From DASPKX01 sp035627835 (lineage in GTDB: Bacteria; Verrucomicrobiota; Verrucomicrobiia; Limisphaerales; SXQI01), in NCBI GenBank assembly GCA_035627835.1, contig DASPKX010000159.1:1-60024 (forward strand): DNA of 60,024 nt, in the 5' to 3' direction. Made by a program: the position numbers and the translations under genes. Within the stretch, counting starts at the first letter, position 1, and each line of letters starts with the position of its first letter. The notes under the pieces were generated by a model. It did not search any database and was not told the DNA's origin. It saw nothing but the letters and a program-made list of their open reading frames with translations. Below, piece after piece: positions 43,484-52,456 of the stretch.

Positions 43484-45133
43484 CTAACGAACCACGCTCA
43501 CCGGTGTTTGATCCACCCGGTCCGGAATCAACGGGTCATGATCATCGTTCAACAGCGGGTCTTCAGCTCCTGGGGTGTAATTCACCAGGAACCCGCTCGC
43601 TGTCGTTGTCATCGCTCCGTCTTTCTTGATGTTGAAATTAATCGCCCGGTTTGCCCCCACCTGCGGCGCAAATCCATTCTGCGTGTCCACACCGACCGTG
43701 AACGAGTTATCAATGCCCGTTTGCAGCGTGAACGTCCCCTTGCGTCGATCCAGAATCATCTGCACCTCGTCACCGGCCTCAAGCTCCACCAGCAATCCGT
43801 TCAACGACTCAATCTTCAGCGAAAATTTGTGCTCCGCCGCTGCCACCCGCAAAAAGCCGCCCTCTGAGTAATACAAGTGGGCTTCCCCTTCCTGGCCGAA
43901 GCGCACCACGTGCTCACTCCCAGGCTTCAATTGCGCGTAATCAACAGACGCGTTCACGGAGAGAGGCGCCCCAGTGTCCCAATTCAAATGCAGTGGCAGC
44001 CCCGGCTTGCGTATCAGCGCGTCATCCCGCGTGATCGTGAACACTTGGTTGCTGTTGCGCAGATTCAAGTTATACGCGCCGTCGCGCGAATACATCTTCA
44101 CATCACCGCCCGTCGCCGCCGTCGCGAACTTCTGCCCGATCATCCACGAATATTGAAACTGCGCGCCCGGATCGATCTCCACAAAGTTCCTTGATGGCAG
44201 CAGGGAAACCATCCGGCTGCTGGACAAGTTGCGGATGTCCACCGAGCGATCCAGGCGGTTCCAGGTCAACTCCGCGCGCTGATCCGTGCTCGCGATCGCC
44301 GTCCAGTTCAGCACCCCTTCAATGCTCACCCGAAACTCACCCTTCTCCACAAAGAGGCTGTACCCTTTGCGATTGGCCAGCTCTTCGAAAACGATCACTG
44401 AGCCAGTCTCTGGAATTTGGACGGAACGCTTCCCGCCTCCGCTAATCGTCACCGTCTGCTTTCCCGCAGTGACTTTCACCTCGCCCGACGCGGACCCGCT
44501 CAGGCGCACCTTCGATATCGGGGAGACTCGCTCCCAATCCGGGTTGCCTTTGGAGTTAATCACCTGCACGAGAGGGCCGCCCGTCATCAAAGCGCCAGGC
44601 TCCCCAAGATGAATCTTTTGGCCATCCGCGTTCCTAGCGAGCGCTTCTCCTTCCCCTCGAATCAGATACGAACCGTTGGAGAAGAATTCAGCCGTCGCCT
44701 TGGCCGAAGCGCGCAGTTCCACATGCCCGCCCTCCTTCAACACAATCACTGCCGGGAGCAAATTATCCGCATCGGCGGCGACTTCCACGCGCCCCTTCCG
44801 GCAATGCACAGTAAAGGTTGCAGCCACGTTCTGGGCCAGGTCCACTTGCCAACCACCCACAGAGCGCGCTGTCACCTGAATGTCAGACACCAACGGCTTA
44901 ACCCACACACTCGGGCCGGAGACTCGAAACGTCACCTGTTCCAATTCGCTCACTCCTGACGGAATATCGCGCTCGTTCCCATCCGGGAAACGCACTTTGA
45001 AGGCCCCTTCCTCGCACAGGATTAATTCCACTTGGCGAACAGCGGGAACGGGAGTCGCGGATTCACTCGCAGGCTGGGCGAAAGCCAATCCCAGGCACTG
45101 CAAGGCGCTTACTATAATGACCAGATATTTCAT
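43484..45133 (-). CDS. Secreted FecR-like protein of unknown function
   Basis: 549 residues with the signal peptide MKYLVIIVSALQCLGLAFAQ. I do not recognise a named family. There are no further membrane segments, and the protein is almost all beta-strand. Short segments repeat a FecR-like pattern: EFFSNGSYLIRGEGEALARN, LVQVINSKGNPDWERV and VSIEGVLNWTAIASTDQRAE. It may form stacked beta-sandwiches. It lies between the outer-membrane barrel gene (19 bp downstream) and the PEP-CTERM gene. A palindrome sits 16 bp upstream of its start. A periplasmic structural or sensing role for glycan export is possible. Confidence 0.55.
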   Translation of the reverse strand: MKYLVIIVSALQCLGLAFAQPASESATPVPAVRQVELILCEEGAFKVRFPDGNERDIPSGVSELEQVTFRVSGPSVWVKPLVSDIQVTARSVGGWQVDLAQNVAATFTVHCRKGRVEVAADADNLLPAVIVLKEGGHVELRASAKATAEFFSNGSYLIRGEGEALARNADGQKIHLGEPGALMTGGPLVQVINSKGNPDWERVSPISKVRLSGSASGEVKVTAGKQTVTISGGGKRSVQIPETGSVIVFEELANRKGYSLFVEKGEFRVSIEGVLNWTAIASTDQRAELTWNRLDRSVDIRNLSSSRMVSLLPSRNFVEIDPGAQFQYSWMIGQKFATAATGGDVKMYSRDGAYNLNLRNSNQVFTITRDDALIRKPGLPLHLNWDTGAPLSVNASVDYAQLKPGSEHVVRFGQEGEAHLYYSEGGFLRVAAAEHKFSLKIESLNGLLVELEAGDEVQMILDRRKGTFTLQTGIDNSFTVGVDTQNGFAPQVGANRAINFNIKKDGAMTTTASGFLVNYTPGAEDPLLNDDHDPLIPDRVDQTPVSVVR

Positions 45134-45148
45134 TCGTGCTTACAAACA

Positions 45149-45163
45149 GACACCTCAGGTGTC
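45149..45163 (-). promoter_or_regulatory. 15-bp palindrome upstream of the secreted FecR-like gene
   Basis: GACACCT-C-AGGTGTC (7-bp arms, 1-nt centre) ends 16 bp before ATG 45133, covering the ribosome-site region. A palindrome this compact suits a dimeric regulator. The 164-bp gap holds nothing else obvious. Confidence 0.5.
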
Positions 45164-45297
45164 CCGTTTAAAGCCAGTAGCGTCCAGTTCACGGACTCTA
45201 TTGGTTCAAAATGCATGCTGTAAAGCTAAAATCATGGACTTGTGCGCTCTTTTCTGATCGCGCTTTCCCGCTTAGCAGGTTCAGCGCTAGAGACTGC

Positions 45298-48200
45298 TCA
45301 GTTTGGCGAGCTAGCCGTCCGAAAACGACCGGAAACAATTCGGAGAGCGCTCTGAAGACGCTTCCGCTCTCTCCAACCAATCAATAAGCCAACAGCCACC
45401 ATCGAGATGACCGTTGCCGGCTCCGGAACCGGCTTTGGCCGAATGCGGCCGTCCGCCTCGATGATCGCTCCAAAGATCGTTCCCGATCCCGGGCCGTAAG
45501 GGTTGTCCCAGACGATCTTCTCCAATTGCGAGCTTTGGAGACCGCCTGCTGTTGTGCCGAAGTAAATCTCTTCTGTGTCGTCGAAGTAATTGACGATCGT
45601 CAACTGATACGTGCCCCACGACTTGTCGCTGCTGTCGGCGAAGCCGAGCACACTCCCGCTGGTGCTCCCCAGATCAAGGCTGGCGGATCCCACCAGGGTC
45701 AGCGCGCCAACGGTGTCGTCATAACCCCCCGTCGCCAGCGTGGTTCCGCTCCAAAGCTCAACCGCCACAGTGTCGTTCAAGCGGTCGCTCGCGCCGAGAA
45801 GCAATGTTCCCTGCTCCACCGCCACCGTGTTCGCGGTCATCATTTGATCCAGCCGCGTGGTTCCAGGGCCTTGCTTGGTGAAAGTCGTCACCCCATTCAA
45901 TGGCGCTGTCCCGCCCAACGTCGTTAGCGTCTCCGCTGTGTCCGTCACCATCACGATGCTCGGGCCGCTTTCCAGCACTGTGCCCGAGGAGATAATGTTC
46001 GCGTGCGTCTTCAACACACCGCGGCTGCCGCCGCCCGGGCCGCCGTGAATGACGCCGCCGTTCAAGGTCGCATCACCACTGATTTCCAATGTCCGGCCAC
46101 CTGGCACATCCTTGCCCGCGAGATGCAAAATGCCGCCGTTCACTTCGAGTGTCGTGGCCCCATTCCCGACCAGTGTGTGGTCATACGCGATCTGCACTTC
46201 GCCGCCATTCACCACCAGGCCCGCCCAGTTGAGGTTTTGGTTCGTGGGGCCCAGAATGTAATTCACATTGGCCGCATTGCCCGTCACATCGAACCCAATC
46301 TTCAAATTGCTCGGGCTGCTCGGCATTCCCGAAATTGTGTTCGTGATCGTGTTCGAGTACGCCCACGTCAAAGTCCCGCCCGCTCCACTCAAGTTCGAGA
46401 GCCGCGTTGTGTTCAGCAGCGCCTCCACATCCGTGCTCGCCCCAGCCACACGAATCTCGCCCGCGTCGATTGCCAGATTCCCTGTGAAGGTCGTGCCCCC
46501 GGCCAGGGTTAGAGTTCCTGAACCGCTCTTGGTCAACGTGCCCGATCCAGTCAATTTGTTCGCGGCGCTCAGCGCAAAAGTCTCGCCCGCATCCACGTTC
46601 ACTCCGCCGGCCCCGGCCAGGTTCAAAGTGTCCGTGGTCGTAAAGCTTTCCGTCGCTTGCAGCGTTCCGCCATTCAGCGAAATCGTTTTGCCCGCGTCAC
46701 CGAGGTTTGCTTCCTGCGAAATCGCCAATGTGCCGCCCGTGATGCTCACGTTCCCGTCGAACGTGTTCACTCCGGACAACGTGAGAGTGCCGGACCCGCT
46801 CTTGGTAAATCCGCCTGTCCCGCTGATCACACCCGCGAATGTTGAGGAGCCGTTGTTCGCCCCAGCGGTTAAAGTTCCGCTCCCCAACGTAATTGAGCCA
46901 TTCCCAGCAATGGAGCCGACCGTCTCGTTAATATTGTTCAGGTCAAACGTCGCCCCTGCGCCCACAGTCACCGCCGAAGCGTCCGGGATAGCCCCGGCGG
47001 CCCCGACACGCAGAGTGCCTTGATTGACGTAAGTCGCCCCCGAGTAAGTGTTCGCCCCGCTCAGAAGCAATGTGCCGGGCTGAGCTTTCACCAGATTCAC
47101 CGCGCCACCACCGTTGTTGGCAATAACGCCACTGACCGTCAGCGTGGCTCCCGAATTCACGTGAGTGAAAAGCGTCCCGCCGACGCCACTTGAGCCAGCC
47201 GTGATGGTGCCATCCATGAACGTCGCGTTGCCCTGGGCAATCACGCCACCACTGGCCACGGTCAATGTAAACGCATCCCCATCCATCGTCCGCCCGCTCT
47301 CGAGCGTCAGCGTGTTCACTGTGCGGTTAGCATCCAAATTCGCGCGAGCATCGGAACTGGGCTTCACGTTTTCAGCCGCCAGCCAGCCGCTTTCGTCCCC
47401 GGTGTTGAAGGTGTTCAGAGCCGCAACGTTCGTCGTATTGGCAATAGTCGCAAAATTGAGTGTCCCGCTGCTGACCGACCTCGCAGTCGCCCAGCCGCCA
47501 AGGATGCCATTCGCCGTAGCGGGCACATTCCCTGCAGTGAACGAAATTTGCGGGTTGCTCCCGGTGTTTCCCAACGTGCCGCCCGATCCAGTGTTCCCAA
47601 AGTGAACTGTGGCATCCGCCCCAGTTCGCGACAGCCCGGCAAAAGCCATCACAGGCCCATTCGCTGATCGATTAATCTCCACGCTCGACGCCCCCCCGCT
47701 CAGGGTCAGGCTCCCCAACAGCTCACGCGTGTTCGACCCGCTGCTCATGCTGATCGTGCCGCCATTAAGGACAATGTTCGCAGCGAGGCGATTATCCACG
47801 CTTGTCGCGTTGTTCAGTAAGAGCGTTCCAGCTTTTTCAATCGTCACTTGGCTGATCCCCGTCGCCGTCCCGCTCGCTCCGCTCAACGTCACCGTCGACC
47901 CGCTCACAACCAGCGACCCTGTAAAGGTGTTTTGATTCCCCGTGATCGCCAGCCCCCCCGTGTCCGTCACTGTCAACTGCCCGCTCCCGGACAATTGGCT
48001 CGCGCTTCCAAGGGTGAAAGTGACGCCATTATCTATGTCCAAGGTTCCGCCGTTGTTCTCCACGGTGATCACTTTTCCAGAGGAAGCCGTAAAGCTGCCC
48101 CCCAGGTTCAACGTGCCGCCATTGAGAGAGATGTCATTTCCGCTATCGCCGAGGTTATTCTCCGCCGTGACCCTCAATGTGCCGGCATTTATCACCGTCA

Positions 48201-49299
48201 ACCCACTGAAGCCATTAACTCCGGAGTTATTTCCGGACAGCACAATCGTTCCATCGCCGTTTTTATTGAAAGTGCCGCTCCCCCTAATTTGCCCGCCAGT
48301 GCCCAGCGTCAGCGTCGCGCCGTAATCGACATCAATCGCGCCCCCATTTGCCCCAAAAGTGAAAACTTTCCCCGCATTGGCCGTGAAGCCGGAAGTAATG
48401 TTCAACGTGCCGCCGCTAAACGTCACGTCGGTTGCGACCGCGCCAAGATTATTCTCCGCGCCGATCTGGACTGTTCCCGCAGTGATCTCTAGCAACCCGG
48501 CCGTGCGAGTCGCGGAATTGTCCCCCCCCAACACGAGGGTGCCCGCCCCCGATTTGATCAGGTTGCCTGTCCCCGCAAGCTTCCCGCTCTGCGCCATGTT
48601 AAAAGTCACCCCGCCGTCCACATCGAAAGTGCCCCCGTTCGCGCCAATCGTGTAAACCCGGTTAACTACCGTGCTGCCGTCCGTCTCAATGTTCGACCCA
48701 ATGTTCAGGATGCCGCCGTTTAGCGTCACATTCGGCCCGTTGCCCAGGGCGGTCTCAAGGTAGGTTCGGACGGTCCCCTCGTTAATGTTCAACCCCCCGC
48801 CGAAGTAGTTGTAACCGGTCAACTCCATGATGCCGGTCCCCTGCTTGGTTATTGAGGCAAACGTCACTTGCACATCGCCCCCCAGCTTCAGCGTCCCCGT
48901 CCCGTCATGGTCCACCAGCAGGTCCGTGTACAAACTCATGTTGGCGGTGATGTACGGCGAGCCAGCCCCGCTCACGTTAATGGCGGAGGTGGTGAGGCTG
49001 TCGAAAATCACTTCGTAAAAGCCGGAAACCTGGTAGCTGTTATTGTCAGCGAAATTCAGCGTTTGCAGGCTGACGTTCTCACCAATGCGAATCGTTCTGT
49101 CCCCAGTTATGGCGCTGCCAAGCAAAGCTGTCCCACCCGTGGAATTCGGAACGGTCGTCGGGTTCCAGTTCACGTTGGTGTGCCACACCCCGTTTTCGTC
49201 CAGAATCCACTCAGATTGCCCCCAGCTTACCGGGAAGAGTCCAGAAATGAGACAAAGCGCGGCCATTACCGCTAAATAGGCTAGTCGCATTCGTCTCAT
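45298..49299 (-). CDS. PEP-CTERM surface protein with autotransporter-type beta-strand repeats
   Basis: 1333 residues from the first ATG; ATG 49290 is more likely by signal peptide (MRLAYLAVMAALCLISGLFP). Nearly the whole protein is a PATR repeat array: GGTLNLGGSFTASSGKV, GTLNKSGSGTLTLSGVNT-type units recur from about residue 140 to 1200 and are expected to form a beta-helix. The C-terminus has PVPEPATVISMVAVG, then a helix LLIGWRERKR with the basic stop, the PEP-CTERM sorting signal, followed by about 20 further residues. It would be processed by an exosortase; one is encoded 3 kb away. Antisense frames inside it are shadows of the Gly/Thr/Asn-rich repeats. Confidence 0.92.
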   Translation of the reverse strand: MRRMRLAYLAVMAALCLISGLFPVSWGQSEWILDENGVWHTNVNWNPTTVPNSTGGTALLGSAITGDRTIRIGENVSLQTLNFADNNSYQVSGFYEVIFDSLTTSAINVSGAGSPYITANMSLYTDLLVDHDGTGTLKLGGDVQVTFASITKQGTGIMELTGYNYFGGGLNINEGTVRTYLETALGNGPNVTLNGGILNIGSNIETDGSTVVNRVYTIGANGGTFDVDGGVTFNMAQSGKLAGTGNLIKSGAGTLVLGGDNSATRTAGLLEITAGTVQIGAENNLGAVATDVTFSGGTLNITSGFTANAGKVFTFGANGGAIDVDYGATLTLGTGGQIRGSGTFNKNGDGTIVLSGNNSGVNGFSGLTVINAGTLRVTAENNLGDSGNDISLNGGTLNLGGSFTASSGKVITVENNGGTLDIDNGVTFTLGSASQLSGSGQLTVTDTGGLAITGNQNTFTGSLVVSGSTVTLSGASGTATGISQVTIEKAGTLLLNNATSVDNRLAANIVLNGGTISMSSGSNTRELLGSLTLSGGASSVEINRSANGPVMAFAGLSRTGADATVHFGNTGSGGTLGNTGSNPQISFTAGNVPATANGILGGWATARSVSSGTLNFATIANTTNVAALNTFNTGDESGWLAAENVKPSSDARANLDANRTVNTLTLESGRTMDGDAFTLTVASGGVIAQGNATFMDGTITAGSSGVGGTLFTHVNSGATLTVSGVIANNGGGAVNLVKAQPGTLLLSGANTYSGATYVNQGTLRVGAAGAIPDASAVTVGAGATFDLNNINETVGSIAGNGSITLGSGTLTAGANNGSSTFAGVISGTGGFTKSGSGTLTLSGVNTFDGNVSITGGTLAISQEANLGDAGKTISLNGGTLQATESFTTTDTLNLAGAGGVNVDAGETFALSAANKLTGSGTLTKSGSGTLTLAGGTTFTGNLAIDAGEIRVAGASTDVEALLNTTRLSNLSGAGGTLTWAYSNTITNTISGMPSSPSNLKIGFDVTGNAANVNYILGPTNQNLNWAGLVVNGGEVQIAYDHTLVGNGATTLEVNGGILHLAGKDVPGGRTLEISGDATLNGGVIHGGPGGGSRGVLKTHANIISSGTVLESGPSIVMVTDTAETLTTLGGTAPLNGVTTFTKQGPGTTRLDQMMTANTVAVEQGTLLLGASDRLNDTVAVELWSGTTLATGGYDDTVGALTLVGSASLDLGSTSGSVLGFADSSDKSWGTYQLTIVNYFDDTEEIYFGTTAGGLQSSQLEKIVWDNPYGPGSGTIFGAIIEADGRIRPKPVPEPATVISMVAVGLLIGWRERKRLQSALRIVSGRFRTASSPN

Positions 49300-49312
49300 C
49301 CACGAGAAGAGT

Positions 49313-49328
49313 AGCTTTTATCGTGCCT
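49313..49328 (-). promoter_or_regulatory. Possible sigma-54 -24/-12 element upstream of the PEP-CTERM gene
   Basis: On the minus strand AGGCACG-ATAAA-AGCT keeps the -24 GGCACG and -12 GC with the required 10-nt spacing between GG and GC, but has A instead of T before GC. It lies just before the start codon at 49290/49299, giving a very short 5' leader. That is unusual. Confidence 0.35.
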
Positions 49329-49372
49329 ATATCAAGGAGAACCTGTGAAAATTTATCAGGGCAACCCTGAGA

Positions 49373-49388
49373 TGGCATGAGGGTTGCA
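49373..49388 (+). promoter_or_regulatory. Sigma-54 -24/-12 promoter element of the secreted-protein gene
   Basis: TGGCAT-GAGGG-TTGCA matches the sigma-54 consensus TGGCAC-N5-TTGCA with a single mismatch and the exact 16-bp span (GG at 49374-49375, GC at 49386-49387). The expected start of transcription is near 49398, about 87 bp before ATG 49485. GCAACCCT (49361-49368) and AGGGTTGC (49380-49387) flank it as an inverted repeat, and TCAGGG-CAA-CCCTGA (49356-49370) lies just upstream. Confidence 0.6.
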
Positions 49389-49484
49389 CTCATGTCATTC
49401 GTGAGAAAAACCTTGTCTTGGCGCTGGAACTGCCTTATTTCAGGACTGTCCGGGACGAGTGTCAATTCATCCGGGACTAATACA

Positions 49485-52274
49485 ATGCACCTTTCTAGAA
49501 CTCTTCTGCGGGCTTCCCGCAGGTGGGGTGTGGTTTTCGCCGCGCTCGCCACCGCCTCTTTGCTCCACGCCACAGAGCTTAAACCTTTCCAAACCTTCCA
49601 AAACGTCGACTACGTTTCGGCCGGTGTCGGCGGCACTCGCGAAACCGGCCGCGGAGCCATTGAGCTGACCGGCGTCAATGGCCCCGTCCAAAAGGCATAC
49701 CTCTACTGGCATGGCCATGGCCGCGCGGCTGAGTTTAACGCAACCCAAACCACCGGCACAGTCGCGCTAACGAACTCGCTCGGCGTCACCACCCCGGTGG
49801 TCGTCACTGGCGACCGTATCGGTCTTTCCGGCCAAAACGGCTGGAGCTTCTCTCCTTACAGCTATTATTTCGGAGCCGCCTACCGCGCCGATGTCACCTC
49901 CCTCGTGACCGGCAACGGAACGTACGGGTTGAGCACGTTCCGCCCGCTCGCCACCGGCGTCCAAGGCGCTTCCCTGCTGGTGATTTTCGACGATGGCGAT
50001 GCCTCCAATAACCAGGACATCATCATTTACGATGGGTGCGATCAGAACAGCGCAAACTCATGGGATTCCTCTGGTTGGAACATCTCTATCGCTGGCGTGC
50101 CCTTTACAGCGGGCGACCAGGCCAGCCTGGAATTCCATGTTTCCGATGGGCAGCACCAATACAACGAAACGCCTATCCTCATTAATCAACAACAGCTCGC
50201 CGCCTGGGGTAACGAGTTCCGCGGCGCTGCGCCCTACAACAACACCAGCGGTTTTCGTTACACCTTCTTCACCGGCACGCTCTGGGACATCAACACCTAC
50301 AACATCGCGCCCTTCCTCACCACCGGAGCCAACAACCTCCTGATCACCACCGGTTACGATGATGACGATCTGACCGTGGTCGCCACTGTCATTAAGCTCA
50401 AGAGCGGCGGCGGCGTGTTCCCCCCTCCCGTCAACCCGAATCTTCCCACGGTGAGCTGCCCCACAGCCGTCAACATTACCGCGTCTGGCGCTGTCAACCA
50501 CACCGCCACCGTCACGGTTGGCGATCTTGATGGAGACGCTCTGACCGTCGTTTGGCGTGTGAACGGGGTTGAAGTTCGCCAGGACCAGGTTCCTGCTGGC
50601 AGCCCAACGACCGCAGCCACACTTTCGCTCACCCAAAGCTATGCCGCGGGCAGCTACAACATCGTGGTCACGGTCATCGACAGCAAAGGCGGCCTCGCCA
50701 CCTGCTCCGCTCTGCTCACCGTCTCCACCCCGCCGCCTCCGGTCGTGAATCGTCCACCCGTTGCCCAACCGGACTCCGGTTCCACACGCTCCGGCGTTCC
50801 CGTCACCATCGCCTCGCTGACGAACGACTCCGATCCAGACCGCGATCCCATCCGCATCACCACCTTCACTCAACCACCGCAAGGCACAGTGACTCTCGGT
50901 GCGGATGGCAAGTTCACTTACACTCCGCCAGCCACCTTCATCGGCAACGTGACGTTCACCTACACCATCACTGATGATAAGAGCGGCACATCCACAACCA
51001 CTGTCACAATTTCCGTGGTCGGCAATCCTCCCAATAACCCTCCAGTCGCCCAGCCCGACGAGGAAGCCACGGAAGCTGGTGTTCCTGTCACTGTTGATTC
51101 ACTCGTGAACGACAGCGATCCGGATGGCGACCTGCTGACCATCGTCACCTTCACCCAACCCGAAGTTGGGACCGTAACTCTCGGCCTCGACAACAAGTTC
51201 GTTTACACCTCCCCCGATGGGTTTAACGGGACAATCGTCTTCGAATACACCATCACGGATGGGCGCGACACATCGACAACCACTGTAACCATCGTGGTGA
51301 CCGATCCAGAACTCCCGCCCGCTGGCAACGAGTGCTCCACCACCGGCCTCTATCCGATCGCGCTCCACATCAGCACCGTCCAGAACGCGGCCATCGGGAC
51401 CATCTTCACCGACATTTGGAATGGCGCTCTTCAAGGCAACTTCGGCTGGCTCACCTGGGCTGGCGATCCAAACGAAGGCACACTCCAGACCAGCCTGACC
51501 GCTCCTGGTGACAGCCACACCTACATCAATCCAGCCGACCGTTTTGACTACGGTGTCTCGGTGGGTGACTGGGTCCACGGCGCCACCGGCGTGAAGAACT
51601 CCAGCTCCATTCGCGCCGCTCTCGATGCGCTCAAGACGCGAGACATTATGATCCCCATTTGGGATGCCGCTCGCCTCCAGGGCCGCAACACCGACTACCG
51701 CATTGTTGCCTTCGCCAAGGTCCGCATTTTGGATTATCGCCTCCCAAGCCAAAATCGCATCACGGCCCAGTTCCTGGGCATGGTCGATTGCACCACCCCT
51801 CCCCGCTGCGAGCTTTACCCGATCGCTGTGAGCGCCGAGACCCTCCGCAATGTCGCTGTCGGGACAGAGGTTCGCGACGTTCTTAATGGCGTCCAACCGG
51901 GCAACTTCGGCTGGCTCGCATGGCGCGGGGAAGCCAATTCTCAAAATCTGCTCAACGGCCTCATCCCTCCTGGCGACAGTCACTTTTATAGAAACCCTGA
52001 CGCTCCATTCGATTACGTCCTCGATATCGGCGAATGGGTCGAAGGTGACTCCGGCCTCTCGAACACCTCCGATATCCGCGCCGCGCTCGAGCGCTTGAAG
52101 CTCCGTGAGATCGTCGTTCCCGTTTGGGATCAAGCCCGCCGCACCGGCAACAACTCCGCTTATCGCGTCGTCAACTTTGCCAGGATTCAAATCACCAGCT
52201 ATCATTTGCCTGGCCAAAACCGCATCAGCGCCAGGTTCCTGGGCTACACGAGCTGCCCAACGAACCCGTTCTGA
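49485..52274 (+). CDS. Large secreted multidomain protein with tandem C-terminal duplication
   Basis: 929 residues from ATG 49485, chosen because it starts a clean signal peptide (LLRASRRWGVVFAALATAS, cleavage near LHA). Residues 25-300 are a DUF3344-like module beginning VDYVSAGVGGTRETGRGAIE with VQKAYLYWHGHGRAAEF. Residues 315-420 are Ig-like; two cadherin/Big_9-type repeats follow (QPPQGTVTLGADGKFTYTPP and QPEVGTVTLGLDNKFVYTSP). The C-terminal third is a duplication: GNFGWLTWAG ... PGDSHTYINP and GNFGWLAWRG ... PGDSHFYRNP, each ending NRI(T/S)A(Q/R)FLG. This last unit resembles the C-terminus of TadG-type pilus proteins. No PEP-CTERM signal is present. A terminator follows. Confidence 0.8.
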   Translation: MHLSRTLLRASRRWGVVFAALATASLLHATELKPFQTFQNVDYVSAGVGGTRETGRGAIELTGVNGPVQKAYLYWHGHGRAAEFNATQTTGTVALTNSLGVTTPVVVTGDRIGLSGQNGWSFSPYSYYFGAAYRADVTSLVTGNGTYGLSTFRPLATGVQGASLLVIFDDGDASNNQDIIIYDGCDQNSANSWDSSGWNISIAGVPFTAGDQASLEFHVSDGQHQYNETPILINQQQLAAWGNEFRGAAPYNNTSGFRYTFFTGTLWDINTYNIAPFLTTGANNLLITTGYDDDDLTVVATVIKLKSGGGVFPPPVNPNLPTVSCPTAVNITASGAVNHTATVTVGDLDGDALTVVWRVNGVEVRQDQVPAGSPTTAATLSLTQSYAAGSYNIVVTVIDSKGGLATCSALLTVSTPPPPVVNRPPVAQPDSGSTRSGVPVTIASLTNDSDPDRDPIRITTFTQPPQGTVTLGADGKFTYTPPATFIGNVTFTYTITDDKSGTSTTTVTISVVGNPPNNPPVAQPDEEATEAGVPVTVDSLVNDSDPDGDLLTIVTFTQPEVGTVTLGLDNKFVYTSPDGFNGTIVFEYTITDGRDTSTTTVTIVVTDPELPPAGNECSTTGLYPIALHISTVQNAAIGTIFTDIWNGALQGNFGWLTWAGDPNEGTLQTSLTAPGDSHTYINPADRFDYGVSVGDWVHGATGVKNSSSIRAALDALKTRDIMIPIWDAARLQGRNTDYRIVAFAKVRILDYRLPSQNRITAQFLGMVDCTTPPRCELYPIAVSAETLRNVAVGTEVRDVLNGVQPGNFGWLAWRGEANSQNLLNGLIPPGDSHFYRNPDAPFDYVLDIGEWVEGDSGLSNTSDIRAALERLKLREIVVPVWDQARRTGNNSAYRVVNFARIQITSYHLPGQNRISARFLGYTSCPTNPF

Positions 52275-52295
52275 TGTTTAATCGCTAATCTCGCG

Positions 52296-52327
52296 AAGCG
52301 GGTTCGGCTCTGCTGAACCCGCTTTTT
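52296..52327 (+). terminator. Intrinsic terminator after the secreted-protein gene
   Basis: A perfect 10-bp stem AAGCGGGTTC (52296-52305) / GAACCCGCTT (52315-52324) with a 9-nt loop runs into TTT(TT). It ends the 49485 transcript 22 bp after the stop and insulates the exosortase leader. Confidence 0.92.
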
Positions 52328-52358
52328 CGTTTAAGCGCGTGCCGCAACAAAACGAGGC

Positions 52359-52387
52359 TTGACACAAGTAATCTTAGGTTACATGCT
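52359..52387 (+). promoter_or_regulatory. Possible promoter with overlapping operator before the exosortase gene
   Basis: TTGACA at 52359-52364 is a consensus -35 box, but no good -10 lies 16-18 bp downstream. GTAATC-TTA-GGTTAC (52368-52382), an inverted repeat with one mismatch, sits where a regulator could block it. The 428-bp gap 52275-52702 holds this element, two hairpins (52431, 52632) and a 10-bp tandem repeat (CTATTCCCCG twice, 52520-52539). Confidence 0.35.
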
Positions 52388-52430
52388 CAATCCCAAGGCT
52401 ACGGGCCGGTCGCACGCAGCCTGAATGGTG

Positions 52431-52456
52431 GGGCCAGGTCGCCGACCGGGCCTTTT
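52431..52456 (+). repeat. REP-like GGCCxGGTC hairpin with T-run
   Basis: GGCC-A-GGTC (52432-52440) and GACC-G-GGCC (52444-52452) pair around GCC and are followed by TTTT. The same core recurs at 56566-56584 and 56611-56629, so this may be a dispersed REP-type element that also acts as a terminator. Confidence 0.5.

Noticed and set aside
46268..47023. Long plus-strand open frame inside the PEP-CTERM gene
   Set aside because: It is a shadow of the Gly/Thr/Ser-rich repeat coding on the other strand; composition is biased and no family motif, signal or ribosome site is present.
49419..49434. Second GG-N10-GC match (TGGCGC...CTGCC) downstream of the stronger sigma-54 element
   Set aside because: Both boxes deviate from the consensus more than the 49373 element, and such loose matches occur by chance.
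51099..52217. 372-codon minus-strand open frame opposite the large secreted protein
   Set aside because: It mirrors the tandem duplicated units of the plus-strand gene, whose signal peptide and domain motifs are clear.
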